A DNA stretch of 64,000 nucleotides from Saccharofermentans sp. (lineage in GTDB: Bacteria; Bacillota; Clostridia; Saccharofermentanales; Saccharofermentanaceae): positions 1 to 64,000 of the forward strand of contig JAEFBB010000003.1 of the NCBI GenBank assembly GCA_016292215.1. Reading direction: 5' to 3'. Of the stretch, positions 11,001-20,900 are shown piece by piece; within the stretch, counting starts at the first letter, position 1; the number at the start of each line of letters is the position of its first letter. The notes beneath the pieces were generated by a model. The model was not told the origin of the DNA and ran no database searches. It worked only from the letters and a program-made list of their open reading frames with translations. The translations under genes were made by a program, and so were the position numbers.

Positions 11001-11924
11001 ATGATTTGGGATTTTATTCTTTCGATTATTTACGGCATTGTTGAAGGCATTACAGAGTGGCTTCCTATCAGCTCTACGGGCCACATGATCATCTTGGAAA
11101 AGCTCCTTGGCAAAGGCACCATGTCCGAAAGCTTTTTCCAGGATCTTTACCTCATCGTTATCCAGCTTGGCGCGATAATGGCTGTCGTAGTCATTTTCTG
11201 GAAAGAGATCTGGCCTTTTGGTGTAAAGAATAATACCCATCCGTTCGCTAAGCAGGGTATCGGCAAATATATCATGAAGGATAAGATCATCCTTTGGCTT
11301 AAGATCGCGCTTGCGTGCATTCCTGCAGCTATCATCGGTGTGCTTTTTGATGATGAGCTTGCGAAAATGGAAAACTACGTTGTAGTTGCTATCGCCCTTA
11401 TCGTATTCGGTGTGGCATTTATCGTCGTCGAGTACCTCAATAAGAACAGGAATCCTTCCGTTAAGACTGTTAACCAGCTTAACTGGGGACATGCTCTTGC
11501 TATCGGCTTTTTCCAGCTTTTGGCTGTTATTTTCCCCGGCGCTTCCAGATCAGGGTCTACGATCGTAGGTTCTATCGCTATCGGCATCAAGAGAGAGGCG
11601 GCTGCTAAGTTTACTTTCTTCCTCGCTATCCCTGTAATGTTCGGCGCCAGCCTTCTTAAGGTCATCAAATATGACGGTGATGTCTCCGGCCACGAGATCG
11701 TACTTCTTTTAGTCGGTATGGTTACGGCTTTTATCGTCAGCCTTCTTATAATTAAAAAGCTTATGGCTTTCATCAAGAAGCATTCGTTCTCTTGCTTCGG
11801 CTGGTACAGAATAGCTCTCGGCGTTCTGGTACTTATCCTTGGCGTTGCAGGAGTGATCAGCGGATCTTCTGACAGTGAGGCCGTTGCGACGACTGCAGCT
11901 GCTGCGGCTGTCCTGATCCCTTAA
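11001..11924 (+). CDS. uppP: Undecaprenyl-diphosphatase
   Basis: IIYGIVEGITEWLPISSTGHMII and FPGASRSGSTIVGS motifs; polytopic. Confidence 0.94.
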   Translation: MIWDFILSIIYGIVEGITEWLPISSTGHMIILEKLLGKGTMSESFFQDLYLIVIQLGAIMAVVVIFWKEIWPFGVKNNTHPFAKQGIGKYIMKDKIILWLKIALACIPAAIIGVLFDDELAKMENYVVVAIALIVFGVAFIVVEYLNKNRNPSVKTVNQLNWGHALAIGFFQLLAVIFPGASRSGSTIVGSIAIGIKREAAAKFTFFLAIPVMFGASLLKVIKYDGDVSGHEIVLLLVGMVTAFIVSLLIIKKLMAFIKKHSFSCFGWYRIALGVLVLILGVAGVISGSSDSEAVATTAAAAAVLIP

Positions 11925-11962
11925 GGCGAAAATTTACTGCCATAGGATTCCTTTATTTATAA

Positions 11963-11991
11963 TTAGTATATTATCTTGTTTATGCTATAAT
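11963..11991 (+). promoter_or_regulatory. Putative promoter (weak -35 TTAGTA, 17-bp spacer, extended -10 TGcTATAAT)
   Basis: TATAAT at 11986-11991 with TG at 11983-11984, upstream of the 12007/12028 ORF. Confidence 0.55.
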
Positions 11992-12005
11992 TCATGATGA
12001 ATTAT
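11987..12005. promoter_or_regulatory. Perfect palindrome ATAATTCAT-G-ATGAATTAT, operator candidate
   Basis: 9-bp perfect arms around one central base, overlapping the -10 hexamer and the expected transcription start. Confidence 0.6.
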
Positions 12006-12027
12006 TATGCGGACAGGAGACGTCTTT

Positions 12028-12786
12028 TTGCGTAAATATATATACAACAGCCGTGATGTAGCGGCTTACTTCAAATATTTCTCGGTTCCGAGCCATCTTG
12101 AAGTGTCATATATGCAGTATATCTTTAGTCTCGGGAGCAAGGTCCTGGCTGAGCCTTTGACCCGCGATTTTGAGAGCTTTAAGAGGGAAGTATACAGGGA
12201 ACTGTACTTTTTGTGGGCCAACGGCTTCGAGAATGAGAAGGCCGATATCTCCAAGATGACTTCGGACGGACAGTTCTCGCTTATCTGCGACCAGGAATGC
12301 ATCTGCCTTGAGTCGTATATGAAGCTTATCTGTCTTCATCTGATCTTCTCTGGCAATCTGCCTTATATCAATCTGAACTTTACCGGTCTCATGACGCAGC
12401 TCGGCATCAAGTGCGGTGTTGAGCTTTATGAAGAAAACTGCAAGAAGGTATGCGAGTCATTGCAGCTCGTAGTATCTGACTCTTTCGGAAAGCCTTTTGA
12501 TCTGTCGCTCGGCATTCCCGATGAGCTTCTTCGCGTGGCACTGAGCCCTGAATTTAAGGAAGGCCTTGATGTAAGAAACTTCAAGGAGACTTTGAGATCC
12601 GAGCAGATGAACTGGCTTAAGGACCTTAAGGATAAGTCCTTTAAGCTTTTCGGATCGATTCCGCAGAGAAAGAAAACAACAAAGAGCCGCTCAACAGGCT
12701 CCAAACCTAAGAACTACAGGGATCCGGCTTACCCTGCAGTCAAAAATAGCGCGCAGCCCAAGGGCACGCCTAAGCCGGGTAAGTAA
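12028..12786 (+). CDS. Hypothetical protein of unknown function with basic C-terminal tail
   Basis: Long ORF. ATG at 12007 is in frame, but TTG at 12028 has the better-placed RBS (AGGAGA 12015-12020). C-terminus KKTTKSRSTGSKPKNYRDPAYP...KGTPKPGK. Confidence 0.75.
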   Translation: MRKYIYNSRDVAAYFKYFSVPSHLEVSYMQYIFSLGSKVLAEPLTRDFESFKREVYRELYFLWANGFENEKADISKMTSDGQFSLICDQECICLESYMKLICLHLIFSGNLPYINLNFTGLMTQLGIKCGVELYEENCKKVCESLQLVVSDSFGKPFDLSLGIPDELLRVALSPEFKEGLDVRNFKETLRSEQMNWLKDLKDKSFKLFGSIPQRKKTTKSRSTGSKPKNYRDPAYPAVKNSAQPKGTPKPGK

Positions 12787-12803
12787 GTAATTGGAGGGCA
12801 AGG

Positions 12804-15800
12804 ATGGATAAGATATTTAAGCTCGGTCTTGATATCGGATCTACAACGATTAAAGTAGTTCTTCTTGACGGGGAGAAGATCATTCATAGTGACTATCAGA
12901 GGCACCATTCAGATGTTTCGGGACTTCTGGATGATTTATTCGAAGATCTTAATAAGAAATTTCCGGGAATCACTGTTGATGTAGTAATTACCGGTTCAGG
13001 CGGACTTTCCGTAGCAAACTGGCTCGGATTTAAGTTCACACAGGAAGTTATGGCTGAGACAAAGGCCATTAAGACATATCACCCTGAGACTGATGTCATA
13101 ATCGAGCTCGGCGGTGAGGATGCCAAGATCACATATATGCATCCTGTTCTTGAGCAGCGTATGAATGGTACATGCGCAGGCGGTACGGGATCTTTCATCG
13201 ACCAGATGGCATCGCTCCTGCAGACAGATGCAGACGGTCTTAATAACTTTGCCAAGGACTACAGATCTCTCTATACGATCGCAAGCAGATGCGGTGTTTT
13301 CGCGAAGTCTGACCTGCAGCCCCTCATCAATGAAGGCGCAGCTAAAGAAGACCTTGCGGCTTCCATCTATCAGTCAGTAGTAAACCAGACTATCTCAGGC
13401 CTTGCATGCGGCAGACCTATCAAGGGTAATGTCACATTCTTAGGCGGTCCTCTTTTCTTCAATTCAGAGCTTCGAAATGCTTTTGAGAGAACTCTCGAAG
13501 GCAAAGTGGATTCGTTCTGGATGCCTGAAGAAGCCCAGATATATGTCGCTTTGGGCGCAGCGCTTTCCGCTGACTGCCAGAATCCGATCGCTTTGTCCGA
13601 CCTCCTTGTAAAGCTTAAGAACAGGGAAGGCTTTGTACCGGATATCATCAGGATCGATCCTATCTTCAAGAATGCCGAAGATAAGAAGGCTTTTGATGAG
13701 CGCCATAAGAAGGACCAGATCCCCGTACTAGATTTCAGCGAGCAGCATGGCGCGCTCTATCTCGGTATCGATGCAGGTTCTACAACTACTAAGGCTGTAG
13801 TCATCAACAAAAAGGGCGATCTCGTTTACACATACTACGCAAGCAATAAGGGCAATCCTGTCATGAGTGCCGTAGGTATCATGAAGGATATCTATTCAAA
13901 GATGCCTGAAGACTGCTATATCGCTCATTCCTGCGTAACCGGTTACGGTGAGAACATCATAAGAGCAGCTCTTAACGTCGACATCGGTGAGATCGAGACA
14001 ATGGCACACTTCCAGTCTGCGAAGTTCTTCTGCCCGGATGTTGATTTCATCATCGACATCGGCGGACAGGACATGAAGTGCATGAAGATCAGGAACGGTG
14101 TTATCGATTCCATCATGCTCAACGAGGCATGTTCTTCAGGATGCGGCTCATTCATCCAGACATTTGCGCAGACTTTAGGTCTTACCACACCTGAGTTTGC
14201 TGAAGCAGCCTTAAGCTCTACTAAGCCTGTAGACCTCGGTACACGTTGTACTGTATTCATGAACTCAAAGGTTAAGCAGGCGCAGAAGGAAGGCGCATCT
14301 GTAGGCGATATCTCCGCAGGCCTTTCTTATTCCGTCGTGCGTAATGCTCTCTACAAGGTTATCAAGATCCGCGATACAGAGCAGCTCGGTAAGAACATCG
14401 TCGTTCAGGGCGGTACATTCCTTAACGACGCTATCTTAAGATGCTTCGAGCTCGTATCAGGCAGAGATGTAATAAGACCTAATGTAGCCGGACTTATGGG
14501 CGCTTTCGGCGCTGCGCTTATCGCTCAGAGGAGAGCCAAGGAAGGCTCTAAGTCCAACGTCCTCGGCAGGGATGAGCTCGATTCATTCAAGATGGATACT
14601 GAAAATACTCAGTGCCAGGGCTGCACCAATCACTGCCGTCTTACCATCGCTACATTCTCCAACGGTACGAAGTTCGTATCAGGAAACCGCTGCGAGAGAG
14701 GCGAAGACCTCGCTCTCGACAGAGCACCTGTCAGCAATAAGAAAAAACTCCCGAATCTTTTCGAGTACAAATACCAGAGGACCTTCAAGCACTATGTGCC
14801 TTTGAAGAAGGAAGATGCTCCGAGAGGAGAGATCGGTATACCGAGAGTTTTGAACCAGTATGAGAATTATCCTTTCTGGTTTACCGTGCTCACAAAGCTC
14901 GGATTCAGAGTTATTGTTTCCGCAAGATCATCTCACAAGATCTACGAGGGCGGAATGGAGACGATCCCTTCAGAGTCAGTCTGCTATCCTGCAAAGCTCG
15001 TTCACGGTCACATCGAGAATCTTATCTCCAGAGGGATCACCACGATATTCTATCCTGATGTTCCTTACGAGAATATCGAAAACTCAAATTCCAACAACCA
15101 CTATAACTGCCCGATCGTATGCTCATATCCTGAGGTTATCCGCAACAACGTTGAGAACCTCCAGGAGAAAAACATCAGATATCTTAACCCGTTCATGCCT
15201 TTGGATAATCTCGATAATGTTGCTTTGCACTTATCTGAGATATTCTCTTATCTCGGTGTGTCTGCTGAAGAAGCAAGACATGCGGTAGAAGCGGGCGCTG
15301 AAGAATACTTCAACTACAAAGAAGAGATCAGGCAGAAGGGCGTGGAGATCCTTAAGGAAATGGAAGAACAGGGCCTTAAGGGTATCGTTCTTGCAGGAAG
15401 ACCTTATCACGTCGATCCTGAGATCAATCACGGTATCCCTCAGATGATCAATTCTTTGGGCCTTGCAGTTCTTACAGAAGATGCTGTCGCCAAGCCGGGT
15501 GTATTAAAGCGCCCTATCAGAGTTATCGACCAGTGGATGTATCACACGAGACTTTATGAGGCAGCAGCTTTTGTAATCACAAGACCTGACTTGGAGCTTG
15601 TCCAGCTTACAAGCTTCGGCTGCGGCCTTGATGCCGTTACTTCCGACCAGGTACAGGAGATCCTTGAATCTTCAGGAAAGCTCTATACATTGCTCAAGAT
15701 CGATGAGGTAAGCAATCTCGGCGCTGCAAGGATCAGAATGAGATCTTTGGTCGTAGCCATGAACGAGAGAATGGAACTCCTTGAGAAGGGTGAGATTAAA

Positions 15801-17252
15801 CTTCCTGAAGTTTCTGATTCTGAGGATGCACCTTATACTTTGCGCAGAGTCGAATTTACAAAGGAGCATAAGAAGAATCACACCATCCTTGCTCCTCAGA
15901 TGGCACCTATCCAGTTCGAGCTCGTTGAGTCTGTATTCCGTAAGCACGGATATAAGTTAAAGCTCTTAAAGCAGGCTACGCGTGAGGATATCGAGTGCGG
16001 TCTTAAGTACGTTAACAACGATGCTTGTTTCCCGACGATCATCGTCATCGGCCAGATGATCAATGCGATCTTAAAAGGTGACATCGATCCTGATAACACC
16101 ACTCTCGCGATCACTCAGACCGGCGGCGGTTGCCGTGCTACCAACTACGTAGCGTTCTTAAGAAAAGCTCTTAAGGAAGCAGGTTATCCGCAGATCCCCG
16201 TAATTACGATCTCTGCCCAAAGGTTCGAGAAGAATGAGGGCTTTGAATATACGGTGTCTTTCATCCTCGATGCCATCAAGGCTTTGAGCGCAGGTGATAT
16301 GCTCTCGACATTGCTCTTAAGAGTAAGACCGTACGAGAAGGTCGAAGGATCTGCAAACGCCCTGTATTCTTACTTCAACAGGATCGGAAGAAGACTTTTC
16401 AATCCTAAGCTCAATAACGAAGACCTTACTGAGAGATACGACGTTGTTATGCCTAACAGCTATTTCTCCAAGAATATCGAGCAGAAGAAGGAGATCAGAG
16501 ACGTTCTCCTCTCGATCGGAGTAGATCTCGACAGCATTCCTGTTATCACCAAATACAAGGAATTCGTTAAGTACGCTGTATCAAAGTTTGACCAGCTGCC
16601 TTTGAAGGATATCCCCAGAAAGCCACGTGTAGGTCTTGTAGGTGAGATCCTTGTTAAGTTCCAGCCTGACGCGAATAACAACGCTATCGACGTTATCGAA
16701 GCAGAAGGTTGTGAAGCTGTATTGCCGGGCGTTCTGGACTTCTTCCTGTATTGCGCTTACAACCCCATCTGGCAGGCACAAAACCTCGGTAAGAGCAAGA
16801 AGACAGGCCACATCATGAATATGGCGATCAACTTCCTCGAGTCTTTGAGAAAGCCTATCAATAAAGAGTTTAAGAAGACGGGCGGCAAGTTCATGCTCAC
16901 TGAGAGGATCCAGGAACTTGCGGAGAAATCTTCCACGGTATTAAGCTGCGGCAACTCCTGCGGAGAGGGCTGGTTCCTTACGGCTGAGATGATCGAGCTT
17001 ATCCAGGACGGCGTTCCGAACATCATCTGCGCGCAGCCTTTTGCATGTCTTCCTAACCATGTAACAGGTAAGGGCATGATCAAGGAACTCAGAAGACAGT
17101 ATCCGAATTCCAATATCGTCCCGATCGACTACGATCCGGGCGCATCAGAAGCTAACCAGCTCAACCGTATCAAGCTCATGATCAGCACTGCTCACTCGGT
17201 GCGCGAAAAGGAGATTGAAGATTCGGCTAAAGATGCAGAGGTAAATAAATGA
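12804..17252 (+). CDS. Large 2-hydroxyacyl-CoA dehydratase activator-like protein: two BcrAD/BadFG (ASKHA) ATPase domains fused to DUF2229/dehydratase-like region
   Basis: Two ATPase domains (LGLDIGSTTIKVVLLDG...GTCAGGTGSFIDQMA...ASRCGVFAKSD; LGIDAGSTTTKAVVI...EACSSGCGSFIQTFA...GTRCTVFMNSK), then CQGCTNHC and a C-terminal Cys-containing region (LSCGNSCGEGWF, CAQPFACLPNHVTGKG). Confidence 0.9.
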   Translation: MDKIFKLGLDIGSTTIKVVLLDGEKIIHSDYQRHHSDVSGLLDDLFEDLNKKFPGITVDVVITGSGGLSVANWLGFKFTQEVMAETKAIKTYHPETDVIIELGGEDAKITYMHPVLEQRMNGTCAGGTGSFIDQMASLLQTDADGLNNFAKDYRSLYTIASRCGVFAKSDLQPLINEGAAKEDLAASIYQSVVNQTISGLACGRPIKGNVTFLGGPLFFNSELRNAFERTLEGKVDSFWMPEEAQIYVALGAALSADCQNPIALSDLLVKLKNREGFVPDIIRIDPIFKNAEDKKAFDERHKKDQIPVLDFSEQHGALYLGIDAGSTTTKAVVINKKGDLVYTYYASNKGNPVMSAVGIMKDIYSKMPEDCYIAHSCVTGYGENIIRAALNVDIGEIETMAHFQSAKFFCPDVDFIIDIGGQDMKCMKIRNGVIDSIMLNEACSSGCGSFIQTFAQTLGLTTPEFAEAALSSTKPVDLGTRCTVFMNSKVKQAQKEGASVGDISAGLSYSVVRNALYKVIKIRDTEQLGKNIVVQGGTFLNDAILRCFELVSGRDVIRPNVAGLMGAFGAALIAQRRAKEGSKSNVLGRDELDSFKMDTENTQCQGCTNHCRLTIATFSNGTKFVSGNRCERGEDLALDRAPVSNKKKLPNLFEYKYQRTFKHYVPLKKEDAPRGEIGIPRVLNQYENYPFWFTVLTKLGFRVIVSARSSHKIYEGGMETIPSESVCYPAKLVHGHIENLISRGITTIFYPDVPYENIENSNSNNHYNCPIVCSYPEVIRNNVENLQEKNIRYLNPFMPLDNLDNVALHLSEIFSYLGVSAEEARHAVEAGAEEYFNYKEEIRQKGVEILKEMEEQGLKGIVLAGRPYHVDPEINHGIPQMINSLGLAVLTEDAVAKPGVLKRPIRVIDQWMYHTRLYEAAAFVITRPDLELVQLTSFGCGLDAVTSDQVQEILESSGKLYTLLKIDEVSNLGAARIRMRSLVVAMNERMELLEKGEIKLPEVSDSEDAPYTLRRVEFTKEHKKNHTILAPQMAPIQFELVESVFRKHGYKLKLLKQATREDIECGLKYVNNDACFPTIIVIGQMINAILKGDIDPDNTTLAITQTGGGCRATNYVAFLRKALKEAGYPQIPVITISAQRFEKNEGFEYTVSFILDAIKALSAGDMLSTLLLRVRPYEKVEGSANALYSYFNRIGRRLFNPKLNNEDLTERYDVVMPNSYFSKNIEQKKEIRDVLLSIGVDLDSIPVITKYKEFVKYAVSKFDQLPLKDIPRKPRVGLVGEILVKFQPDANNNAIDVIEAEGCEAVLPGVLDFFLYCAYNPIWQAQNLGKSKKTGHIMNMAINFLESLRKPINKEFKKTGGKFMLTERIQELAEKSSTVLSCGNSCGEGWFLTAEMIELIQDGVPNIICAQPFACLPNHVTGKGMIKELRRQYPNSNIVPIDYDPGASEANQLNRIKLMISTAHSVREKEIEDSAKDAEVNK

Positions 17253-19945
17253 GCAGACTCCTTCTTGTTGACGGAAACTCCATAATGAACAGAGCTTACT
17301 ATGCCGTTATCGGCAGAGCTCCCATGACTGCTCCTGACGGAACACCGACAGGCGCTGTTAACGGCTTCTTCAATTCTGTTCTTGGCGTCATGAAGGAATA
17401 CCAGCCTGATCATATGTGCGTTCTTTTCGACAGAAGAGAGCCTACATTCAGACATAAGATGAGTACTGAATACAAGGCTAACCGCAAGGGTATGCCTGAT
17501 GATCTCGCAGCCCAGATGCCTGTCGTTAAGAACCTTTTGGATCTCTACGGCATCTGCCGTATGGAGCTTGCGGGCTACGAGGCTGATGACCTCATAGGTA
17601 CTCTGTCAAAGCAGGGTGAAGAGCAGGGAATGGATGTTTATATCTTCAGCGGTGACCACGATGATTTCCAGCTGATATCAGATAAAGTCTCTGTTATCAT
17701 GCCGCAGTCAGGTAAGGGTAAAGAGCCGCGCGTGCTTTTCGACCGTGCGATGTTCGAAGAGACTTATGGCGTTAAGCCTGAAGTGTTCGTTCAGGTAAAA
17801 GCTCTTATGGGCGATAATTCCGATAACATAAAAGGCGTTGAGAAGGTAGGCGAGAAGACAGCATTTAAGCTTATTGCTGATTACGGTTCCTGTGAAAATG
17901 TTATCGCTAACGCGGATAAACTTTCTCCTGCATTAGGAGAGAGGATAAAGAATTCCACAGAGCTCTTAGCGCTTAACATCAAGCTTTGTACGATCGACAG
18001 GGAATCTCCTGTTGAGTACCCGGCGTCGGAAGCTGCTTATCCTTCTGCAACAAGAGATCTGCCCGGTATGTCGGGTGTGTTAAACCGCCTTGCGTTAAGA
18101 TCGCTTATTAAGAAGCTTGAATTGGAAGACGTAAAGCCCGCAGGCTTTGAAGCTACTGAAGAAGTTGACGATTTTACTTCGGGAATTACCAAAGACGTTG
18201 AGGCTGCGCTTAAGAACGGTCTTAACATCAAGTATGAAGCGCCTGCTTCTTTTGATTTTGAAAACCTTAACTGCGGAATCGATTTTGTGGATATTCCTTC
18301 AGGCAATAAAGTGCTTCTTCTTGATTGGAGTACTAAGACTTTTTACGTTATTGGTCCTGAGGAATTTGCAAAGCTCACTTCAGGCAAAAAAGTCATTCCT
18401 GCAGCTTATGAATATAAGGACAGATCCAAGATCATTAAAGAGCCGTTGGCTGATGTGGAATCTGTCTTCGACTGCGAGATCGCAGGCTATGTTTTGAATA
18501 TTCTTTCAGGCAAGCCTGATCTTCAGAGACTCTATGAGAGCGTAATGCAGTCGGCTTATCCGGTTGAAGATAAGAAGGGACCTGTAAAGCAGCTCTCGCT
18601 ATTCGATGAGATCACCGAAGATGACGGCTCATCCAAAGTAGAAGAGACTGCTTCTAAGCTTTTGGCTGTTACCGCGATCGCGAAAGTCATCTCCAGAGAC
18701 ATAGAGAACAACAAAGAACTTAAGACCCTCTTGTACGAAATCGAATACCCTCTCGTTATCACTCTCGATAAGATCGAGAGAAATGGTATGCACGTTTCAG
18801 GCGCAAGACTAGACGAGCTCCACAGAGAGTATACAAAGCGCTTAGAAGATATCAGCGCGCGTGTTTTCGATGCTTGCGGCACGGAATTCAATATCGGATC
18901 GCCAAAGCAGCTCGCGGATGTCCTTTACGGTGAGAAGCATCTTAATCTGCCTTCGGGAAAGAAGGGCAAGAGCGGTGATTTCTCCACGGGAATCGATGAG
19001 CTCAAGAGATTAAGACCTTATTTCCCGGAGATCGATTACATTATCGAATATAGAGAGCTTTCCAAGCTTGATTCGACATATGCGGTAGGTCTTGCAAGAT
19101 CCATTAAGAGCGACTCGAGGATCCACACGACTTTCACCCAGGCAATGACAAATACGGGCAGACTTTCTTCTACCGAGCCTAACCTCCAGAACATCCCCGT
19201 AAGGACTGAGGAGGGCTCGAGGCTTCGCGAAGCATTCACTGCCGAAGAAGGTAAGATCTTAGTAGATGCTGACTATTCGCAGATCGAGCTCAGGCTTTTG
19301 GCTGCTTTAAGCGGTGATGAAGTTATGTGCTCCGCGTTCCTTGAAGGCGAGGACATTCATAAGAGAACCGCCGCGAAAGTCTATGGTGTATCCGAAGACA
19401 TGGTTACACATAAGATGAGATCGACCGCGAAAACAGTCAACTTCAGTATCATCTACGGTATCAGCGATTACGGCCTCGCGACGGATCTCGGCATCAGCTA
19501 CAAGGAAGCTTCAGACCTCATTAAGGAATACAACAACCAGTTCCCGGGCGTTACGTCTTACCTTGAGCAATTAAGGAAGTCCGGTGAAGAAAAGGGTTAT
19601 GCGGTCACTATGTACGGCCGTAAGAGAATCCTTAACGAACTCAAGAGCCAGAACCGCAATATAAAGAACTTCGGTTACAGGGCTGCCATGAATACTCCTA
19701 TCCAGGGTACGGCAGCTGACATAATCAAGATCGCAATGAACCGCGTCAGTAAGGCTTTGGCAGAAAAGCTCCCTTCAGCAAAGCTCGTAATGCAGGTTCA
19801 CGACGAACTTATCTGTGAGTGTGATATTAAAGATAAAGACCTTTGCGCGTCTATCCTTAAGGAAGAGATGGAAGCTGCAGCTTCATTGAGCGTGCCGCTC
19901 CTTGCAGAGGTCGGCTTCGGAAAGGATTGGCTGGAAGCTAAATAA
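17249..19945 (+). CDS. polA: DNA polymerase I
   Basis: 5'-3' exonuclease domain (LLVDGNSIMNRAYYA...GYEADDLIGTL), family A polymerase motifs (DADYSQIELRLLA, MRSTAKTVNFSIIYGIS, MQVHDELICEC). ATGA overlap with the upstream gene. Confidence 0.97.
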   Translation: MSRLLLVDGNSIMNRAYYAVIGRAPMTAPDGTPTGAVNGFFNSVLGVMKEYQPDHMCVLFDRREPTFRHKMSTEYKANRKGMPDDLAAQMPVVKNLLDLYGICRMELAGYEADDLIGTLSKQGEEQGMDVYIFSGDHDDFQLISDKVSVIMPQSGKGKEPRVLFDRAMFEETYGVKPEVFVQVKALMGDNSDNIKGVEKVGEKTAFKLIADYGSCENVIANADKLSPALGERIKNSTELLALNIKLCTIDRESPVEYPASEAAYPSATRDLPGMSGVLNRLALRSLIKKLELEDVKPAGFEATEEVDDFTSGITKDVEAALKNGLNIKYEAPASFDFENLNCGIDFVDIPSGNKVLLLDWSTKTFYVIGPEEFAKLTSGKKVIPAAYEYKDRSKIIKEPLADVESVFDCEIAGYVLNILSGKPDLQRLYESVMQSAYPVEDKKGPVKQLSLFDEITEDDGSSKVEETASKLLAVTAIAKVISRDIENNKELKTLLYEIEYPLVITLDKIERNGMHVSGARLDELHREYTKRLEDISARVFDACGTEFNIGSPKQLADVLYGEKHLNLPSGKKGKSGDFSTGIDELKRLRPYFPEIDYIIEYRELSKLDSTYAVGLARSIKSDSRIHTTFTQAMTNTGRLSSTEPNLQNIPVRTEEGSRLREAFTAEEGKILVDADYSQIELRLLAALSGDEVMCSAFLEGEDIHKRTAAKVYGVSEDMVTHKMRSTAKTVNFSIIYGISDYGLATDLGISYKEASDLIKEYNNQFPGVTSYLEQLRKSGEEKGYAVTMYGRKRILNELKSQNRNIKNFGYRAAMNTPIQGTAADIIKIAMNRVSKALAEKLPSAKLVMQVHDELICECDIKDKDLCASILKEEMEAAASLSVPLLAEVGFGKDWLEAK

Positions 19946-20550
19946 TGTTTGTATTAGGTATTACAGGCGGAATAGGAAGCGGTAAGAGTACTGTCAGCGG
20001 AATTCTTGCAGACAGAGGACTTCTGGTCCTTGATGCGGATGAGATCTCGCGTGCTGTTACAGGTCCAGGCGGAAGAGCAATGCCGGAGATCGCCGCTACA
20101 TTCGGCAATAAAGTAGTAATGAGCAACGGTGCTCTCAACAGACGCGTAATGTCTGACATCGCTTTTGGTGATAAAAAGAAGCTTGATGATCTCAGTACGA
20201 TCATTCACCGCCATGTTTTCGAGCAGATCATCGAGACGCTCGAAAAGGAAAAGCAGAAGGGCTCAAAGTGTGTCGTGCTTGATGTCCCGATCCCGGTAAA
20301 TAAGTTCCGTGAACTGTGCAATCAGATCTGGGTAGTTACTTGTGATAAGGATGTTCGTCTTGCGAGACTTCAGAAGCGCGGTATGGATAAGGAAGAAGCC
20401 GAGAGAAGGATTGCCGTTCAGATGACTGACGATGAGTATTGCGAGTTGGGCGATTACTCGATCGACAATTCATGGGCTCTTGAAGATCTTAATGACAAGG
20501 TCGAGGCGCTTATAAAAGAGCAGCTTTACGAGAGAGGTATCAGGATATGA
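19945..20550 (+). CDS. coaE: Dephospho-CoA kinase
   Basis: GITGGIGSGKSTVSGIL P-loop; LDADEISRAVT; overlaps polA stop (TAATG). Confidence 0.95.
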   Translation: MFVLGITGGIGSGKSTVSGILADRGLLVLDADEISRAVTGPGGRAMPEIAATFGNKVVMSNGALNRRVMSDIAFGDKKKLDDLSTIIHRHVFEQIIETLEKEKQKGSKCVVLDVPIPVNKFRELCNQIWVVTCDKDVRLARLQKRGMDKEEAERRIAVQMTDDEYCELGDYSIDNSWALEDLNDKVEALIKEQLYERGIRI

Positions 20551-20900
20551 ATATGGCTGCTGTCATTACAGCTTCGGTATTTCTTGCATTTGCAATCGGT
20601 GTGCTTATTTTTCTTTTTATCGGAAAGACATCTTTGTCGGCTAGTAAGATAAAGAATTTCTATCGCGCCTCGGCCGGAGTATATGTAAGCGGCGCTTTGC
20701 TCATACTTGTTTTCGCGCTTGTTATGAAAGGCCTTCCCACAGCATTCGTTGTCATATCGGATGTAACGATACTATTCGTTTTCTGCTTTACCGTGGGTCT
20801 TATGTATTTCATGACCAAGTCGATCGTGGAAGCGGCGTCGAAGGCTCAGGCTAAGGCTGAAGAACAGAAACAGAGTTCAGATGACGAGAATAAAGAGTGA
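20547..20900 (+). CDS. Hypothetical membrane protein
   Basis: Three predicted TM segments with a charged C-terminal tail; overlaps coaE by 4 bp. Confidence 0.7.
   Translation: MNMAAVITASVFLAFAIGVLIFLFIGKTSLSASKIKNFYRASAGVYVSGALLILVFALVMKGLPTAFVVISDVTILFVFCFTVGLMYFMTKSIVEAASKAQAKAEEQKQSSDDENKE

Noticed and set aside
18200-18560. Degenerate 3'-5' exonuclease domain of DNA polymerase I (no clear DxE motif)
   Set aside because: Loss of proofreading residues is common in Gram-positive and Thermus-type Pol I, so not unusual.
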